From NCBI GenBank assembly GCA_002457605.1, contig NTJT01000009.1, forward strand, positions 1 to 39,455: a stretch of DNA of 39,455 nt. The letters are read 5' to 3'. The notes below the pieces were generated by a model that saw nothing but the letters and a program-made list of their open reading frames with translations, was not told the DNA's origin and made no database searches. The DNA is from Marine Group II euryarchaeote MED-G34. Lineage in GTDB: Archaea > Thermoplasmatota > Poseidoniia > Poseidoniales > Thalassarchaeaceae. Shown one piece after another: positions 8,332 through 18,936 of this stretch. Position 1 is the stretch's first letter. The number at the start of each line of letters is the position of its first letter. The translations under genes were made by a program, and so were the position numbers.

Positions 8332-9222
8332 ATGGTTATGGAATTCGACGAGGTCAGAGAGATCCTACAGCCTCTGCGTGATTCCCTAGGAAGTAAGTCA
8401 ACCGGCCACCGCGACACCAGAGATGAGTGGAATGCCAAGGTAAGGGAGTTTCTTGACGATAGGAATGAGATTAACCGTCAGGTGAAGGAGCTAATCAACG
8501 AGGTCCAGACCCAGAAGGCGATTAGGGACGAGGCAAACCAGCGGGTCAAGACTCTCAAGGGCACACGGGCAGAGCTCTCGGAGCGCCTCAAGGAGGTCAG
8601 AGAAGTACTGCGGGGCAAGCTGGATGAGCAGCGGGAGAATCTCGAGGAACAGAAGAATCGAGCGAAACGTGGCCCCTCCGCTGGAAGAATCAGGGCAGAA
8701 ATGGAAAAGCTCGAGAATCAGTACATGACCGGGCAGTTCCTAGGAAAGAGAGAGAAGGACTACTTCAAGAAGATGAAGCAAATGTCTGTGGCCCTGAAAG
8801 AAGCGTCTAAGAATAAGGAGAAGGGAGACTTACGGGATTTCAAGGACTCTGTCAGAGATGCAGAGCGACTACAAGAGGACGCTCACAAATCGGTAGAGAA
8901 GGCTGTCATGAAGGCACAGGAGGCCCACGACCTGATGGTAGAACTGTCAGAAGAGGTAGACCGTTTGAGAGAGAAGGCCAACACAGCCCATACCGGATTA
9001 ACTAGATCTAAGCGCGAAGCAGACATGCTACACGGCCAATACATCGTATCGCTACGATGCATTCACTCGATTCAGGATATGATGAAGGCCATGGAATTGA
9101 GAGAGAAGAAGGAAGAGGATCCCGACGGAGGAGAGAAGTTGGAACTCACAGATCTGATGTCGAGACTGATGTCGGGAGATACTTTGTCGACAGAAGAGTT
9201 GATGGCACTTCGACGTAACTAA
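8332..9222 (+). CDS. Coiled-coil protein, COG1340-like (paralogue 4)
   Basis: A 296-residue protein dominated by coiled coil (about residues 25-245), rich in K, E and R, with no hydrophobic segment. The segment LENQYMTGQFLGKREKDYFK corresponds to the I..IE..I.T..L....E core of the other paralogues. It ends in a short conserved-looking tail (MSGDTLSTEELMALRRN) that resembles the internal motif of the protein at 7290. It has its own leader with a strong Shine-Dalgarno site, 64 bases after the previous stop. The stop codon abuts that of the convergent gene. It is probably cytoplasmic and oligomeric, and the function is unknown. Confidence 0.75.
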   Translation: MVMEFDEVREILQPLRDSLGSKSTGHRDTRDEWNAKVREFLDDRNEINRQVKELINEVQTQKAIRDEANQRVKTLKGTRAELSERLKEVREVLRGKLDEQRENLEEQKNRAKRGPSAGRIRAEMEKLENQYMTGQFLGKREKDYFKKMKQMSVALKEASKNKEKGDLRDFKDSVRDAERLQEDAHKSVEKAVMKAQEAHDLMVELSEEVDRLREKANTAHTGLTRSKREADMLHGQYIVSLRCIHSIQDMMKAMELREKKEEDPDGGEKLELTDLMSRLMSGDTLSTEELMALRRN

Positions 9223-10161
9223 TCATTCAATCTCGTAGAGTCTTCCATTCCTACCATGAAGGGCCCGTGTCTCTAATCCATCGGCATCAATAATCCATCC
9301 GGGAATAGCCAACGAACCCTCACTGAGGCTAGTCGAATCGGGATCCAGTCGCCACCACTCCAGCATGATGCTGCTCACCGGACCCGTGTCTGAATCAGGT
9401 TCTCCCTGCTTGCGCTGATCTAGTAATTTGAGTAAATCTGTTGGCATCCCCCTCAAATCAGTCCAACTCTCACCAGGGGGATCAATCATCCTCAGTTTCG
9501 GAGGGTGTAGTAGTTCATCCTCAGGTTTGTGAATAGACAGGCTTCCTGACCATGGATCCTCAACTATATTCCAGACACAAGATTCCATACCTCCCTCAGG
9601 ACCTTTCAGACAGCCGTCAACGACCCAAAGTCTAGCCGACAGTAGGACGGGTGATGTATTGGCGTCATCCCAGCCCCGTTGTATTAACCACGAATCTAGT
9701 TCTACTAGAGGCCTGAGTGCGACAACAGGAGATATTGGTTCAGCAATCAGGACCTCGTCGTGCTCAATATTGGAATGGGCATCTAAAGAAGGCGAATGGG
9801 CGACTAAATCACCTGTCAGAACCGCTTCTCCAATCCACCTAGCCATCCGTTCCGGGCCCCAAATTACCACATCGATAGACTTCAGTGAATCGAGAGTTGC
9901 CTCGTCAAACGGACGTTCGCTGAGGATCCAGTGCCTGCCCCCCGGGGCATCGACACTCCACCTCTCTATCTCTGTGGAGGATAAGGGCAGGATGTCCACA
10001 GGTACGTGCCAGACGTGTACCATCGACCCAGGATCCTCTCCTAGTTCGGGCACCCTCTCGGCCACGCCCATACACCTGAAGCCGTGAATCTCTGGGGCAT
10101 CTTCAGCTGGACGGAGTTTAACGGCTCGTAAGGCCAGTAGGTCACGCACCGCCTCGTCCAC
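9223..10161 (-). CDS. Hypothetical protein, no recognised family
   Basis: A 312-residue soluble-looking protein with a GTG start, many tryptophans and acidic residues, and no signal peptide, membrane helix or cysteine cluster. I do not recognise a catalytic motif. It lies downstream of rpl30e on the same strand, 82 bases after it, where many archaea carry nusA and rps12, so it may be co-transcribed with the RNA polymerase operon. The sequence shows no resemblance to NusA KH domains. It is coding by length (a 313-codon open frame), composition and tight packing with both neighbours. Confidence 0.6.
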   Translation of the reverse strand: MDEAVRDLLALRAVKLRPAEDAPEIHGFRCMGVAERVPELGEDPGSMVHVWHVPVDILPLSSTEIERWSVDAPGGRHWILSERPFDEATLDSLKSIDVVIWGPERMARWIGEAVLTGDLVAHSPSLDAHSNIEHDEVLIAEPISPVVALRPLVELDSWLIQRGWDDANTSPVLLSARLWVVDGCLKGPEGGMESCVWNIVEDPWSGSLSIHKPEDELLHPPKLRMIDPPGESWTDLRGMPTDLLKLLDQRKQGEPDSDTGPVSSIMLEWWRLDPDSTSLSEGSLAIPGWIIDADGLETRALHGRNGRLYEIE

Positions 10162-10243
10162 GCGACCAGCGGTGGCACTGTGAACTTGAAGCGAACGCCT
10201 GAAGAGATAGTCGCACGGGCATTAATCCCGGTGTGTATGGAAG

Positions 10244-10540
10244 TCAGACGTTTGGTGACAGTGAGAGCAATTCGCTCTGCCCGGGGTCGGTGACACAAAG
10301 AGCACTGACAGGGAACGGCTTGGCGCAAGCCGCACCCAACTGGCTGTTAACCAACTGGACTTGATGGACAGGCACATCAGGGTGACCATCGGTCAACTCG
10401 GAGATGTAGTTGACCGGGCAGTTGGCAGCCACGATAACTAGTCTAGCATCTCCCTTAGAGCAAGCGCTCATAGTCTGCCTCTGTCCAAACAGGATGCTGC
10501 CCGTACTCATACTCTGTTTGAGTTGCCTAGCCAGATCCAT
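10244..10540 (-). CDS. rpl30e: Ribosomal protein L30e
   Basis: A 98-residue protein of the L7Ae/L30e fold, a component of the large ribosomal subunit. Recognisable features are the N-terminal helix (MDLARQLKQSMSTGSILFG), the GDARLVIVAANCP strand-loop typical of L30e, the VPVHQV segment and the C-terminal PVSALCVTDPG. Position supports it: in archaea rpl30e follows rpoA2, as here, with a 13-base gap. The ATG at 10540 is preceded by AGAGG and is preferred over an in-frame TTG at 10546. The usual downstream genes nusA, rps12 and rps7 are absent. Confidence 0.9.
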   Translation of the reverse strand: MDLARQLKQSMSTGSILFGQRQTMSACSKGDARLVIVAANCPVNYISELTDGHPDVPVHQVQLVNSQLGAACAKPFPVSALCVTDPGQSELLSLSPNV

Positions 10541-10553
10541 AATCAATCCTCTT

Positions 10554-12125
10554 TCAAACGCTCTCTGGGATGTAGTACAGGTCGACGCTCCCGGTCCCTA
10601 GTGCAACCGGTTGACCCACGATGATATTCTCAGTGACTCCGCTGAGCTCGTCCCTCTCGCCTATCACTCCAGCCTGTAGTAGATGTGTAACAGTAACCTC
10701 GAAGGCCGAGCGTGCTAGGATACTGTGCTTGGTGCCGCTGACTCCATGCCTACCTATGGCGCGAACTGTACCTTCACTGGACATAACGTCGGCTACCGTC
10801 AGCAAGTGACGTATGTCGACATCGAGTCCAGCTCCCTCGAGAGTATCATACATCTCATTGATAATCGCCTGCCTAGCGGCTTCGATACCGAGATACTGAT
10901 TAATCTCAGAGATATTGTTAGTGTAGGTCCTAGCCCTATCCACTCCAGCGAACTCACTGACCTTAGCCAGATTCGATCCGATAGTAGAGATGTAGTACTC
11001 GCCGGTGTCTCTGCTCGGACCCTGGACGTTAGCGCGGGTGATATCAGCCAGACCTTTGAGCCTAAGTTTCTTGATTTTCTCCTCGAGTTGGAGAAGTGCA
11101 GTGTAGGTCGCAGGATCTGATGCTAGTTGCGCTAGGTCCTCTTCCTTAGTTACGCCTGGAATTATCGTGAGGACTTTTGGGCGTTCATCGTTATCTGCTT
11201 GGATGAACAACCGCAGCGCCCTTGACAGTTTGTCCCTGACTTCAGCGCCAGTCATGGCCTTGATTCGCATATTGGGATTACTGAGTTGAAGACTGATGTG
11301 TCGCTGGGTGACTTCGACATTGATTCTGGCGATGTCCGGTGTGGTGGTTGTCTCCAGTGCGGCAGCGATTTTTCGACAAGCCTTCTCATTGGTGTTGAGA
11401 GGTTTTCCTTTGGAGTTAGTTTCTTCGAGATAAATTAGCATCGTGGGGGTCTTCGGAACCTTCCGAGCATCCACTATCTCGATGACTCTGGGAAGACCCT
11501 GGGTCACGTTGACGGTAGCAACCCCTGCATAGTGGAAAGTCCTCATAGTCATCTGAGTGCCTGGCTCACCGATTGATTGGGCGGTGGTGATACCGACAGC
11601 CTCGTGTGGATCCGCCCTAGCTGTGGCCAAGAAACTCTCCGAAGAATTCAGCACCTTCTTGGCTTTAGCGGGAGTCAGTTTGTCAATGCCCCTAGAGCGA
11701 ATCCCCTCGGCTAGATCACCTAGAATACGAGGAGTCATAGAGAGATTCATCTTGATTGAGGTATCTTGGAGCAGTTGGTATATCGCATCGTCCGTGTCGA
11801 TATCACGGAGAATTTGCTTAAGCTTGGCTTCCTCGTCATATTCCTGAAGTGGGAGAGCCTTCTTCTTACGTCTCCTAGAGACTGCCCTTCTCCTCACGAT
11901 AGTCTTCTCAGCGGATGCAGTTGCCCTGGATGGTTTAGCGGACGCCTCCATCACTTTGAATATCTCTTGGGAGGTGCCAGAATCGATACCGCAGATTTGG
12001 GCTATCTGACCTGATGTCAGTATCTTCACATCGTCCCACTTACGATCATCCGCGAGCTTGTGTGAGTACTCCTCGGCCACACCGAGATCCATGAGTTTCT
12101 TCTTGGTGGCACTCTTGACTACCAT
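10554..12125 (-). CDS. rpoA2: DNA-directed RNA polymerase subunit A'' with extra N-terminal domain
   Basis: This is the C-terminal half of the largest polymerase subunit (RpoA''), which supplies the trigger loop and part of the jaw. The core begins near residue 95. The segment around 178-215 ([36 protein letters not shown]) is the near-invariant trigger-loop region. At 523 residues it is longer than usual because about 90 residues precede the core: a 60-residue helical domain (1-60, [20 protein letters not shown]) and a basic linker ([12 protein letters not shown]). That domain is clearly homologous to the N-terminus of RpoH in the same operon, with 23 of the first 50 positions identical in my hand alignment. 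It abuts rpoA1 (shared base 12125). Confidence 0.96.
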   Translation of the reverse strand: MVVKSATKKKLMDLGVAEEYSHKLADDRKWDDVKILTSGQIAQICGIDSGTSQEIFKVMEASAKPSRATASAEKTIVRRRAVSRRRKKKALPLQEYDEEAKLKQILRDIDTDDAIYQLLQDTSIKMNLSMTPRILGDLAEGIRSRGIDKLTPAKAKKVLNSSESFLATARADPHEAVGITTAQSIGEPGTQMTMRTFHYAGVATVNVTQGLPRVIEIVDARKVPKTPTMLIYLEETNSKGKPLNTNEKACRKIAAALETTTTPDIARINVEVTQRHISLQLSNPNMRIKAMTGAEVRDKLSRALRLFIQADNDERPKVLTIIPGVTKEEDLAQLASDPATYTALLQLEEKIKKLRLKGLADITRANVQGPSRDTGEYYISTIGSNLAKVSEFAGVDRARTYTNNISEINQYLGIEAARQAIINEMYDTLEGAGLDVDIRHLLTVADVMSSEGTVRAIGRHGVSGTKHSILARSAFEVTVTHLLQAGVIGERDELSGVTENIIVGQPVALGTGSVDLYYIPESV

Positions 12126-15100
12126 CAGTTCCCACCTCCCAAGGCATCGTCTAGAACTTGTGAGACATCGAATGGAGATCCTTTACGGCTGCGGGCAGGG
12201 TCAATGCCGTCCTCGCCATACTCGAACTGGATGATGCGTTTGGCAGTGTTGCGTACTGAATTCATGCCGTCATTGGCGACCTTCAGATCGTCCATGGCAT
12301 TGATTAGTCGACGCTGCATGTAACCTGACTTGCTGGTTCTGACAGCAGTGTCGACCAACGACTCGCGCCCCGATACAGAGAGCATGAAGAACTCAGTCGG
12401 CTCAAGCCCGCGCTTGAAGGAAGATGATACGAAACCTTTCTCTTGAGCGCCCTTCACTCCACGCGGGAAGTGTGGCAGCACACGATTCTGGTAGCCTCTC
12501 TCAAGGCGCTTGCCGCGAACCTTAGGTTGCCCTATGGAACCAGCCATCATGGCGAGATTGTCCATTGAACCACGGGCTCCGGAAACCGCCATCATAACAG
12601 CAGGGTTGTCTGAGCCGAGATGATCCTTTGCGACTTCACCAGAATCAGCCTTGCCTTTGTCCAGAATACCCAAAATGTTCTCCTCTAGAGTCTCAAGAGG
12701 GGTCCTTCCGGGGCGAGATTCGTAGCGTCGGCCGTCCTTGCCGAACTTCGCGAGCTCGGCATCGACATCGGCGCTCGCCTCAGCGTTGATTTCAGCAATT
12801 CTTTCCTTGGCCTTGAGTGGTAGGTCCTCATCATCGATTCCGGTGGTGAAACCCATTGAAGAGCAAATAGCGATAGTCATCTTCGTCATCCTGTTCAGGA
12901 ACTCAGCACCAGCATCGGAACCGTGGGTCTGGACGACAGCGTCAAGCAGGCGACCGTCCTCAGCACCAATGCCACGCTTGTCTATAGTGCCGCTGACATT
13001 ACCTGCAGTCACATTGACCTGATCGCCGGATCTGCTCGTATACTGCAGGTTAAATCCAGCAGGAACGATGAGGCTCAGTACATCAGTCCCGCGGTATCCT
13101 ACGGTGCCATCCACCTGTACTTCCTCAGGCAGGTCGCCAACCCAATCAATGGCGCCCAATATCTCCAAAACCAAGTTCTTGGGTAGGATGCGGTCACCAT
13201 GAGTCAACAGGTAGGCACCAGAAATGTGATCGTGGATACCACCTATCACACTGCCCCCATAGCGAGGAGTGATGATGTGCTCCTGAACTCGCATCAGAAT
13301 CTTGGCCTCTGCGCGAGCCTCCTCACTCTGGATGACGTGCAGATTCATTTCGTCGCCATCGAAGTCGGCGTTGTAGGGTGTACAGTCAGCTAGGTTGAAC
13401 CTAAATGTCTTACCAGGCATGACGCGTATCTCATGGACCATCATAGACATCCGGTGCAGCGACGGCTGGCGGTTGAATATCGCAACGTCGCCGTCGATAA
13501 GGTGCCTCTCGACTATGACACCGGGCTTCGGGTTACCTTCTCTATCCAGTGTACTCAACCTGTCCTCAATTTCGGTCGAGTAAGTCCCTCCGTATTCGTC
13601 TTCAATTTCAGGGCTGCCGCAGTGAGGGCATGATACCTCTAGGTGATCTGGGAAGTACTCGTTGGGGTTGGAATGCTCCCACTTCCACCTGTTGTGAATT
13701 ATGGCCTTGGGATCATCCTCCTTCAGTGACTGTCCCTTAGCGTCCTCTCCCTTGAGATTCAAAATCGTAGCCTCCAAGTCGACCGCCCACTCTTCCTCAA
13801 GATCGCCGATGGCGTTCCTACGCATCTGGCGCTTTAACTCGAGACCAGGTAGGAAGTTCGGAGCGTGAAGAACCTCGTTTAAATCGGGCCTGTAACCAGC
13901 ATAGGGCTCATCTTCGCTTCCACAATCGCACTCAGGGTTGAGACATCTGAATCCAGACCATATGTACTTCGTTTTATCCGTAATCCGGACTCTGAAGTGA
14001 TCTCCTCGCATGATATAGTTGACACCTGGGTGCACATCGGGTCCGCGTAGGACCATCTGGCGCAACTGTTCTCTGTTGCGACTGGTGACTCTGATTGGGA
14101 CCGTGAGCTCCTTGGCAGTCTTCTCAGGCACTCCAACCTCGTTGATTCCGAGATTCGGATCGGGGCTGATTACGGTGCGAGCGCAGAAGTTGACTCGCTT
14201 ACCTGAGAGGTTGCTGCGGAACCTGCCCTCCTTGCCCTTGAGGCGCTGGGCGAGTGTCTTCAGAGGGCGTCCAGAGCGGTGCCTAGCAGGAGGTATACCA
14301 CTGGTCTGGTTATCGAAGTAAGTAGTGCAGTGATACTGTAGCAACTCCCATAGGTCCTCTACAATCAGTTGGGGGGCTCCAGCATCCCGATTCTCTCGCA
14401 GACGCTGGTTGATTCTAAGGACGTCTACCAACTTGTGAGTGAGGTCGTCTTCAGAACGATCGCCGCTGTCGAGAGTAATCGAGGGACGAACTGTGATTGG
14501 AGGGACAGGGAGGACCTTCATGATAGTCCATTCGGGGCGGCTGGAGTCCTTATTCATCCCAAGGAATATCAGATGCTCGTCGGGAATACGCTCGAGCCAC
14601 TCTCGGATATCGCGGGCGTTCAGTTTATGCTCGCCTTTGTCTGCCTTCTTCTCCTTAAAGGTCGAAGGCTTGTCAAGCATAATCTTGCCTTGCTCTGAAC
14701 CGCAGTGCATGCAGATGGTCCTCTTCTTACTGGAGCATTCCTTTTCGATATCCTTGATGATAGTCTTGAACTCACGAGAGCCCACGCCGTGCTTGATGAT
14801 GATGTCATGTACTCGATCTCGGTAGTAATCCTGCTCGGATTTCTCTGGATCTAGAGGATGGGTCTCGGCCGAACTGTGAAGCAGTATCTTGCTACAGGTG
14901 TTGCAAGTCGACTTGAGTGAGGTCTTGATTAGATTGGTGAAACCGATATGGAGAATAGGTAGCTCAAGTGCAATGTGTCCGAAGTGGCTCGGGCACTCCT
15001 CGTGCTTGTTACCGCAGGTCTCACAGCGAATTCCTGGGTCTATGACTCCCATCTTTGGGTCCATCAGACCTTGCTTGTATGCGTGCCCGTCGTCCTTGTA

Positions 15101-15217
15101 GGTGTCAGCTGTCTTAATTTCAACAGATGACATCTTACGAATCTCATTGGGATCCATCAATCCGAACTTGATTGATTCGATCCTCTTTGGGATCTTGGCT
15201 GCATCGCGGGCACTCAT
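12125..15217 (-). CDS. rpoA1: DNA-directed RNA polymerase subunit A'
   Basis: This is the catalytic N-terminal part of the largest polymerase subunit, 1030 residues. The Mg-binding [10 protein letters not shown] motif is intact (D618, D620, D622). The clamp zinc sites are C65/C68/C75/H78 and C105/C108/C169/C172. The segments [19 protein letters not shown] and [13 protein letters not shown] are canonical. It is longer than typical archaeal A'. Part of the excess is an insertion of roughly 150 residues (about 415-565) between the HFRVRIT strand and [11 protein letters not shown], carrying C425, C430, C432, C530 and C533. A second charged stretch near 800-870 ([18 protein letters not shown]) is ordinary for the family. 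It overlaps rpoB by ATGA. Confidence 0.97.
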   Translation of the reverse strand: MSARDAAKIPKRIESIKFGLMDPNEIRKMSSVEIKTADTYKDDGHAYKQGLMDPKMGVIDPGIRCETCGNKHEECPSHFGHIALELPILHIGFTNLIKTSLKSTCNTCSKILLHSSAETHPLDPEKSEQDYYRDRVHDIIIKHGVGSREFKTIIKDIEKECSSKKRTICMHCGSEQGKIMLDKPSTFKEKKADKGEHKLNARDIREWLERIPDEHLIFLGMNKDSSRPEWTIMKVLPVPPITVRPSITLDSGDRSEDDLTHKLVDVLRINQRLRENRDAGAPQLIVEDLWELLQYHCTTYFDNQTSGIPPARHRSGRPLKTLAQRLKGKEGRFRSNLSGKRVNFCARTVISPDPNLGINEVGVPEKTAKELTVPIRVTSRNREQLRQMVLRGPDVHPGVNYIMRGDHFRVRITDKTKYIWSGFRCLNPECDCGSEDEPYAGYRPDLNEVLHAPNFLPGLELKRQMRRNAIGDLEEEWAVDLEATILNLKGEDAKGQSLKEDDPKAIIHNRWKWEHSNPNEYFPDHLEVSCPHCGSPEIEDEYGGTYSTEIEDRLSTLDREGNPKPGVIVERHLIDGDVAIFNRQPSLHRMSMMVHEIRVMPGKTFRFNLADCTPYNADFDGDEMNLHVIQSEEARAEAKILMRVQEHIITPRYGGSVIGGIHDHISGAYLLTHGDRILPKNLVLEILGAIDWVGDLPEEVQVDGTVGYRGTDVLSLIVPAGFNLQYTSRSGDQVNVTAGNVSGTIDKRGIGAEDGRLLDAVVQTHGSDAGAEFLNRMTKMTIAICSSMGFTTGIDDEDLPLKAKERIAEINAEASADVDAELAKFGKDGRRYESRPGRTPLETLEENILGILDKGKADSGEVAKDHLGSDNPAVMMAVSGARGSMDNLAMMAGSIGQPKVRGKRLERGYQNRVLPHFPRGVKGAQEKGFVSSSFKRGLEPTEFFMLSVSGRESLVDTAVRTSKSGYMQRRLINAMDDLKVANDGMNSVRNTAKRIIQFEYGEDGIDPARSRKGSPFDVSQVLDDALGGGN

Positions 15218-18200
15218 CTTCGGTCCTCCAGTTCCAATCGCATTGCCACCCCGAGACTCTTCATCTCGTCAAGTAGCAATTTGAACGCATAGGAAGTTTG
15301 TACCTTGTGAACATCTGATCGGTCTCCACAGTAAGGACAGACAGTAGTTCGGCGCTTCCAGTCGTAGTAAGCGACGTGTCCGCATCCCGAAGTGTTGCAG
15401 ACCATCAAGTCCCAGCCGTCCGACTCGTCCAGAAGTCTGTCCTTGATTACCATCGACGCGCCGTGAGAAATCAGACAGTCGCGCTCCATCTCACCAAATC
15501 TGAGACCTCCTTGACGCGCCCGTCCCTCAGTTGGCTGGCGCGTTAGGATTTGTACTCGACCGCGACTGCGAGCATGCAGCTTGCTGCTAACAAGGTGGTG
15601 TAGCCTTTGGTAGTAGATGACACCGGTGAAAACGTCGGCAGTGTAGTTCTCACCTGTTTCGCCATTCATCATCGCCTCACGGCCAGTATGGTTGAATCCG
15701 TTACGAAGAAGTCCCGAACGCAGGGAGTCTTCCTTCTCACCAGTGAATGCAGTTCCGTCGATCTTGCGGCCCTCCATGGAGCCAACCTTTCCGCCTATCA
15801 TCTCAAGAACGTGGGCCACAGTCATCCGCGAAGGGATAGCATGTGGATTGATGAGAAGATCCGGTATAACGCCGTCGACGGTGAAAGGCATATCCTCTTC
15901 GTTTACAAGTCGTCCAATGATTCCTTTCTGACCGTGGCGGCTGGCAAACTTGTCACCGAGTTCGGGTATCTTGTTAGTGCGTAGAGTAATACGGACGAGA
16001 CGTCCAGAGTCGAGGGACTCCGTGACGAACACGTTGTCGACCCAGCCCTCCTCGCCATGCCGCACCAGCATCGAAGACTCTCGCCTCTCCTGAGCTTGCA
16101 AGAAAGCACCGTGTGCCTCCTCAAGGAATCGCGGAGGACTAGTCTTCCCAACCAGAACCGCCCTGTCCGACTTGTCCAGAGTGGACAGGTACTCCTCCGG
16201 CACTGGCAGTCCGTCTCTCTCGAGATGAGCGTAACTATCGAACGACTTCAGGCCCTTGATTTCATCGAGACCGGTTCCGGGTACTTCGATTCGCTCCTCT
16301 TGGCCGCCGGGAAATCGCTTGTTCTCAGCGTTGTAAGTTCTTACGAAGGCCGAACGCCCTAGAGCGCGCTCGACGGAAGCTCTGTTCATGATGACGGCGT
16401 CCTGCATGTTGTATCCATGCTGGCTCATGATGGCAACTACGAAGTTCTGGCCTCCTGGCCTGTTGTTGAAATTAGTCGACTGCATTGCGCGCGTGCCGAC
16501 AATTGACTGTTGAGGATAGTGCATTATGTGAGCCCGGGTATCTGGGCGCAGTCTGTAATTGGCACTTGGTAGACCCAGGCTCTGCTTGACCATCGCTGTC
16601 CCACCAGTCACTCTCGGAGTGGAGTTGTGCTCAGGGTAGGGTACGAGGGACGCGCATACACCGAGGATAAGTTGGGGATCTATCTCAACGTGAGTGTAAA
16701 TCAGAACAGTGTGGCCCTTTGTCTGCTTCCTCTTGAGAGAATCGGTTTCGCTCTGGTAGTAGTTCAGGGGACTCGTGAACTCCTCGAAGACTGTCTCGCC
16801 ATTGGGGAGATGTACCTCAGCCCTCAGTTTAGCTTCGGATATCTCCTCATCACCGAGGTTCATCCACTCCACCTTAGCCGGATTGATTGGCCTGCCGTGC
16901 TTGGGCGATATTTGAGGGAGATCGAATGGCCTAGGAGCGATGAGAAGATCCTCCTCCTCTTCAGCATCGACCCACTCTACAACGCCAGAAGAAACCAAGT
17001 CGGCGAATGTAAGCTCGCCGGATCTCAGGCCTTCCAAGTGTAACTTTGTAAGATTCAGGCTACCGTGCTCGATAACTAGCAGAGGACGGAGAACCCTGCC
17101 TCTGTCAGTGTTGATGAATACGTCCTTATTAGCGGTGTCGTGACGAATGCAGACCTCTGGCCTTAGTCTGCCCGAGCGTCGACTCCTCTTGATTCTAGAA
17201 ACCAGTTTTGCGGGCCTCTTGTGTAGACCGAAGATGTCACCATTGACGTGAATCCTCGAGCCGTCAGCCCACTGGTCAGGAGAAGCGTTGACTCCGGCCT
17301 CCATCAGCAGTTCCTTAACATCGTCCTCGGGAACCTCCTCGGATACGTCAATCATCTGAGCTGCGTTCTTGACTAGTCCGCAGTTTTGACCCTCGGGAGT
17401 CTCGTTAGGGCAGAGCCTGCCCCAGTGAGTAGGATGAAGATCACGGGCCTCGAAGTGCGGCTGACTGCGTACTAGGGGGCTGGTTACCCTACGCATATGC
17501 GAGAGTGCGGCAATGTATGTTGTACGGTCCAGTAACTGGCTGACACCAGAGCGTCCCCCAACCCAGTTACCAGTCGCTAGAGCGTGCATAATCTTGGATG
17601 TCAGGACGTCCGGCCTAAGACACGAGTTAATCTTCAATTCTCGCTTGCGGTTGTGATGCCTCTCAAGTTGATACTTGAGGTCCCTAGCCAATTGCTGCAA
17701 ACTGACCCTGAACAAATCTTCCATGAGATCACCGGCAAGTCGAACGCGTTTGTTGGCGTAGTGATCCTTATCGTTTGGATCGCGGTTGGTGATGGCCATT
17801 TCTAGGACCTGTCTGACGATGCGACCAAGGAAGATGGCTTTCTTCTCCCGGTGATCGAGTTCGGAACCTAAGTGAGGAAGGAGTTCCTTGTCGAGGAGGT
17901 TCTGAATTCGTGACTCACGGTACTCCTTCTGCTGTCCGGCTGCGAACTTCTTCTCAAGCCAGGCAATCGCCTCCTCCTCTGTCTCGACGGCATACTCATC
18001 GTTGTCCTTGACATCATTGAGGTTGGCGACGGTGTACTTCATCGCCTCGACTGGGCCTGCGATTGCAGCGAAAATCTCCTGATCGTTCTCCATTCCCAGA
18101 GCCCGCATTAGGAGCACTACTGGAATCGCCGTGGTGCCGGCGCTTGGAATCTTTACCATCAGCATACCGTCACGTCGCTTCTCGACGTTGATTGGCTTGC

Positions 18201-18927
18201 GTACGCCGTCACGCTGAGAGAAAATTTTGGCGACCTCGGTCTCGTGAGCGTATTTCTTATTCTTCTCTACGGTGACTCTGTTAGGAGCGAGGTCTTCCAT
18301 CGAGATGAGTACACGTTCAGTGCCGTTGATAATGAAGTAGCCACCTGGATCGAGGGGATCCTCACCAGCCTTCCTGAGAAGTTGGGTAAGGTACTCAGTA
18401 TCTTCGACTGAGGTCTGAGGAGATAGTTTTCTGTTCTCGTCGATATGGTCGGAGTGCACGTTGCATCGGGCCGAGCGAACCATGATTGGGAGGTTGCCTA
18501 TGTGGACTCCATCTTCCTCGATGTAGCCAAGGTCACCATCCGGTGTCGCGGGCTCTATGTCATCCCTGTAAATCCGGAAGTCCATATACACGGGCGAGAA
18601 GTAGGTTAACTTGCGAATCCTGCACTCCAGAGGAGTAGCGGGATGCTCGGCGCCATTGGCCTCGCGGATAGTAGGGCGTCCCAGTCTGATTCCCTTGAGG
18701 CGCACTATAATCTCCTTGTCGAGGACGTCGAGTTTGATGCAGCCACCAGCCTCCGCTCCGCCAGGCAGATCCTCGACTGGTTCGTCCGTCCCTACCCTGA
18801 TGTTGCGAACTATCCGCTCCATTCTGCTGAGGCGTCCATCGCCTGAGGGGATGCAGTCATTGTATGACATCAACTGGTGATTTACTAGACTTCTCTGCTT
18901 GAAGTAACTCTCAACTATTTCCTTCAT
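15214..18927 (-). CDS. rpoB: DNA-directed RNA polymerase subunit B (unsplit)
   Basis: This is the second-largest catalytic subunit, 1237 residues in one chain, unlike the split B'/B'' of many methanogens and haloarchaea. Conserved blocks are in the normal order: GRLCPNETPEGQNCGLVKN, the active-site region around MSQHGYNMQDAVIMNRAS, GDKFASRHGQKGIIGRL, and the C-terminal clamp zinc ribbon C1177/C1182/C1197/C1200. The ATG at 18927 has a GAGGTGAT Shine-Dalgarno sequence and lies nine bases after rpoH. The end overlaps rpoA1 by four bases, so the operon is translationally coupled. Confidence 0.98.
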   Translation of the reverse strand: MKEIVESYFKQRSLVNHQLMSYNDCIPSGDGRLSRMERIVRNIRVGTDEPVEDLPGGAEAGGCIKLDVLDKEIIVRLKGIRLGRPTIREANGAEHPATPLECRIRKLTYFSPVYMDFRIYRDDIEPATPDGDLGYIEEDGVHIGNLPIMVRSARCNVHSDHIDENRKLSPQTSVEDTEYLTQLLRKAGEDPLDPGGYFIINGTERVLISMEDLAPNRVTVEKNKKYAHETEVAKIFSQRDGVRKPINVEKRRDGMLMVKIPSAGTTAIPVVLLMRALGMENDQEIFAAIAGPVEAMKYTVANLNDVKDNDEYAVETEEEAIAWLEKKFAAGQQKEYRESRIQNLLDKELLPHLGSELDHREKKAIFLGRIVRQVLEMAITNRDPNDKDHYANKRVRLAGDLMEDLFRVSLQQLARDLKYQLERHHNRKRELKINSCLRPDVLTSKIMHALATGNWVGGRSGVSQLLDRTTYIAALSHMRRVTSPLVRSQPHFEARDLHPTHWGRLCPNETPEGQNCGLVKNAAQMIDVSEEVPEDDVKELLMEAGVNASPDQWADGSRIHVNGDIFGLHKRPAKLVSRIKRSRRSGRLRPEVCIRHDTANKDVFINTDRGRVLRPLLVIEHGSLNLTKLHLEGLRSGELTFADLVSSGVVEWVDAEEEEDLLIAPRPFDLPQISPKHGRPINPAKVEWMNLGDEEISEAKLRAEVHLPNGETVFEEFTSPLNYYQSETDSLKRKQTKGHTVLIYTHVEIDPQLILGVCASLVPYPEHNSTPRVTGGTAMVKQSLGLPSANYRLRPDTRAHIMHYPQQSIVGTRAMQSTNFNNRPGGQNFVVAIMSQHGYNMQDAVIMNRASVERALGRSAFVRTYNAENKRFPGGQEERIEVPGTGLDEIKGLKSFDSYAHLERDGLPVPEEYLSTLDKSDRAVLVGKTSPPRFLEEAHGAFLQAQERRESSMLVRHGEEGWVDNVFVTESLDSGRLVRITLRTNKIPELGDKFASRHGQKGIIGRLVNEEDMPFTVDGVIPDLLINPHAIPSRMTVAHVLEMIGGKVGSMEGRKIDGTAFTGEKEDSLRSGLLRNGFNHTGREAMMNGETGENYTADVFTGVIYYQRLHHLVSSKLHARSRGRVQILTRQPTEGRARQGGLRFGEMERDCLISHGASMVIKDRLLDESDGWDLMVCNTSGCGHVAYYDWKRRTTVCPYCGDRSDVHKVQTSYAFKLLLDEMKSLGVAMRLELEDRR

Positions 18928-18936
18928 CTTATCACC

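Noticed and set aside
10041-10328. 95-codon minus-strand frame after rpl30e, considered as a nusA fragment
   Set aside because: It overlaps both rpl30e and the next gene in another frame and shows no KH-domain pattern.
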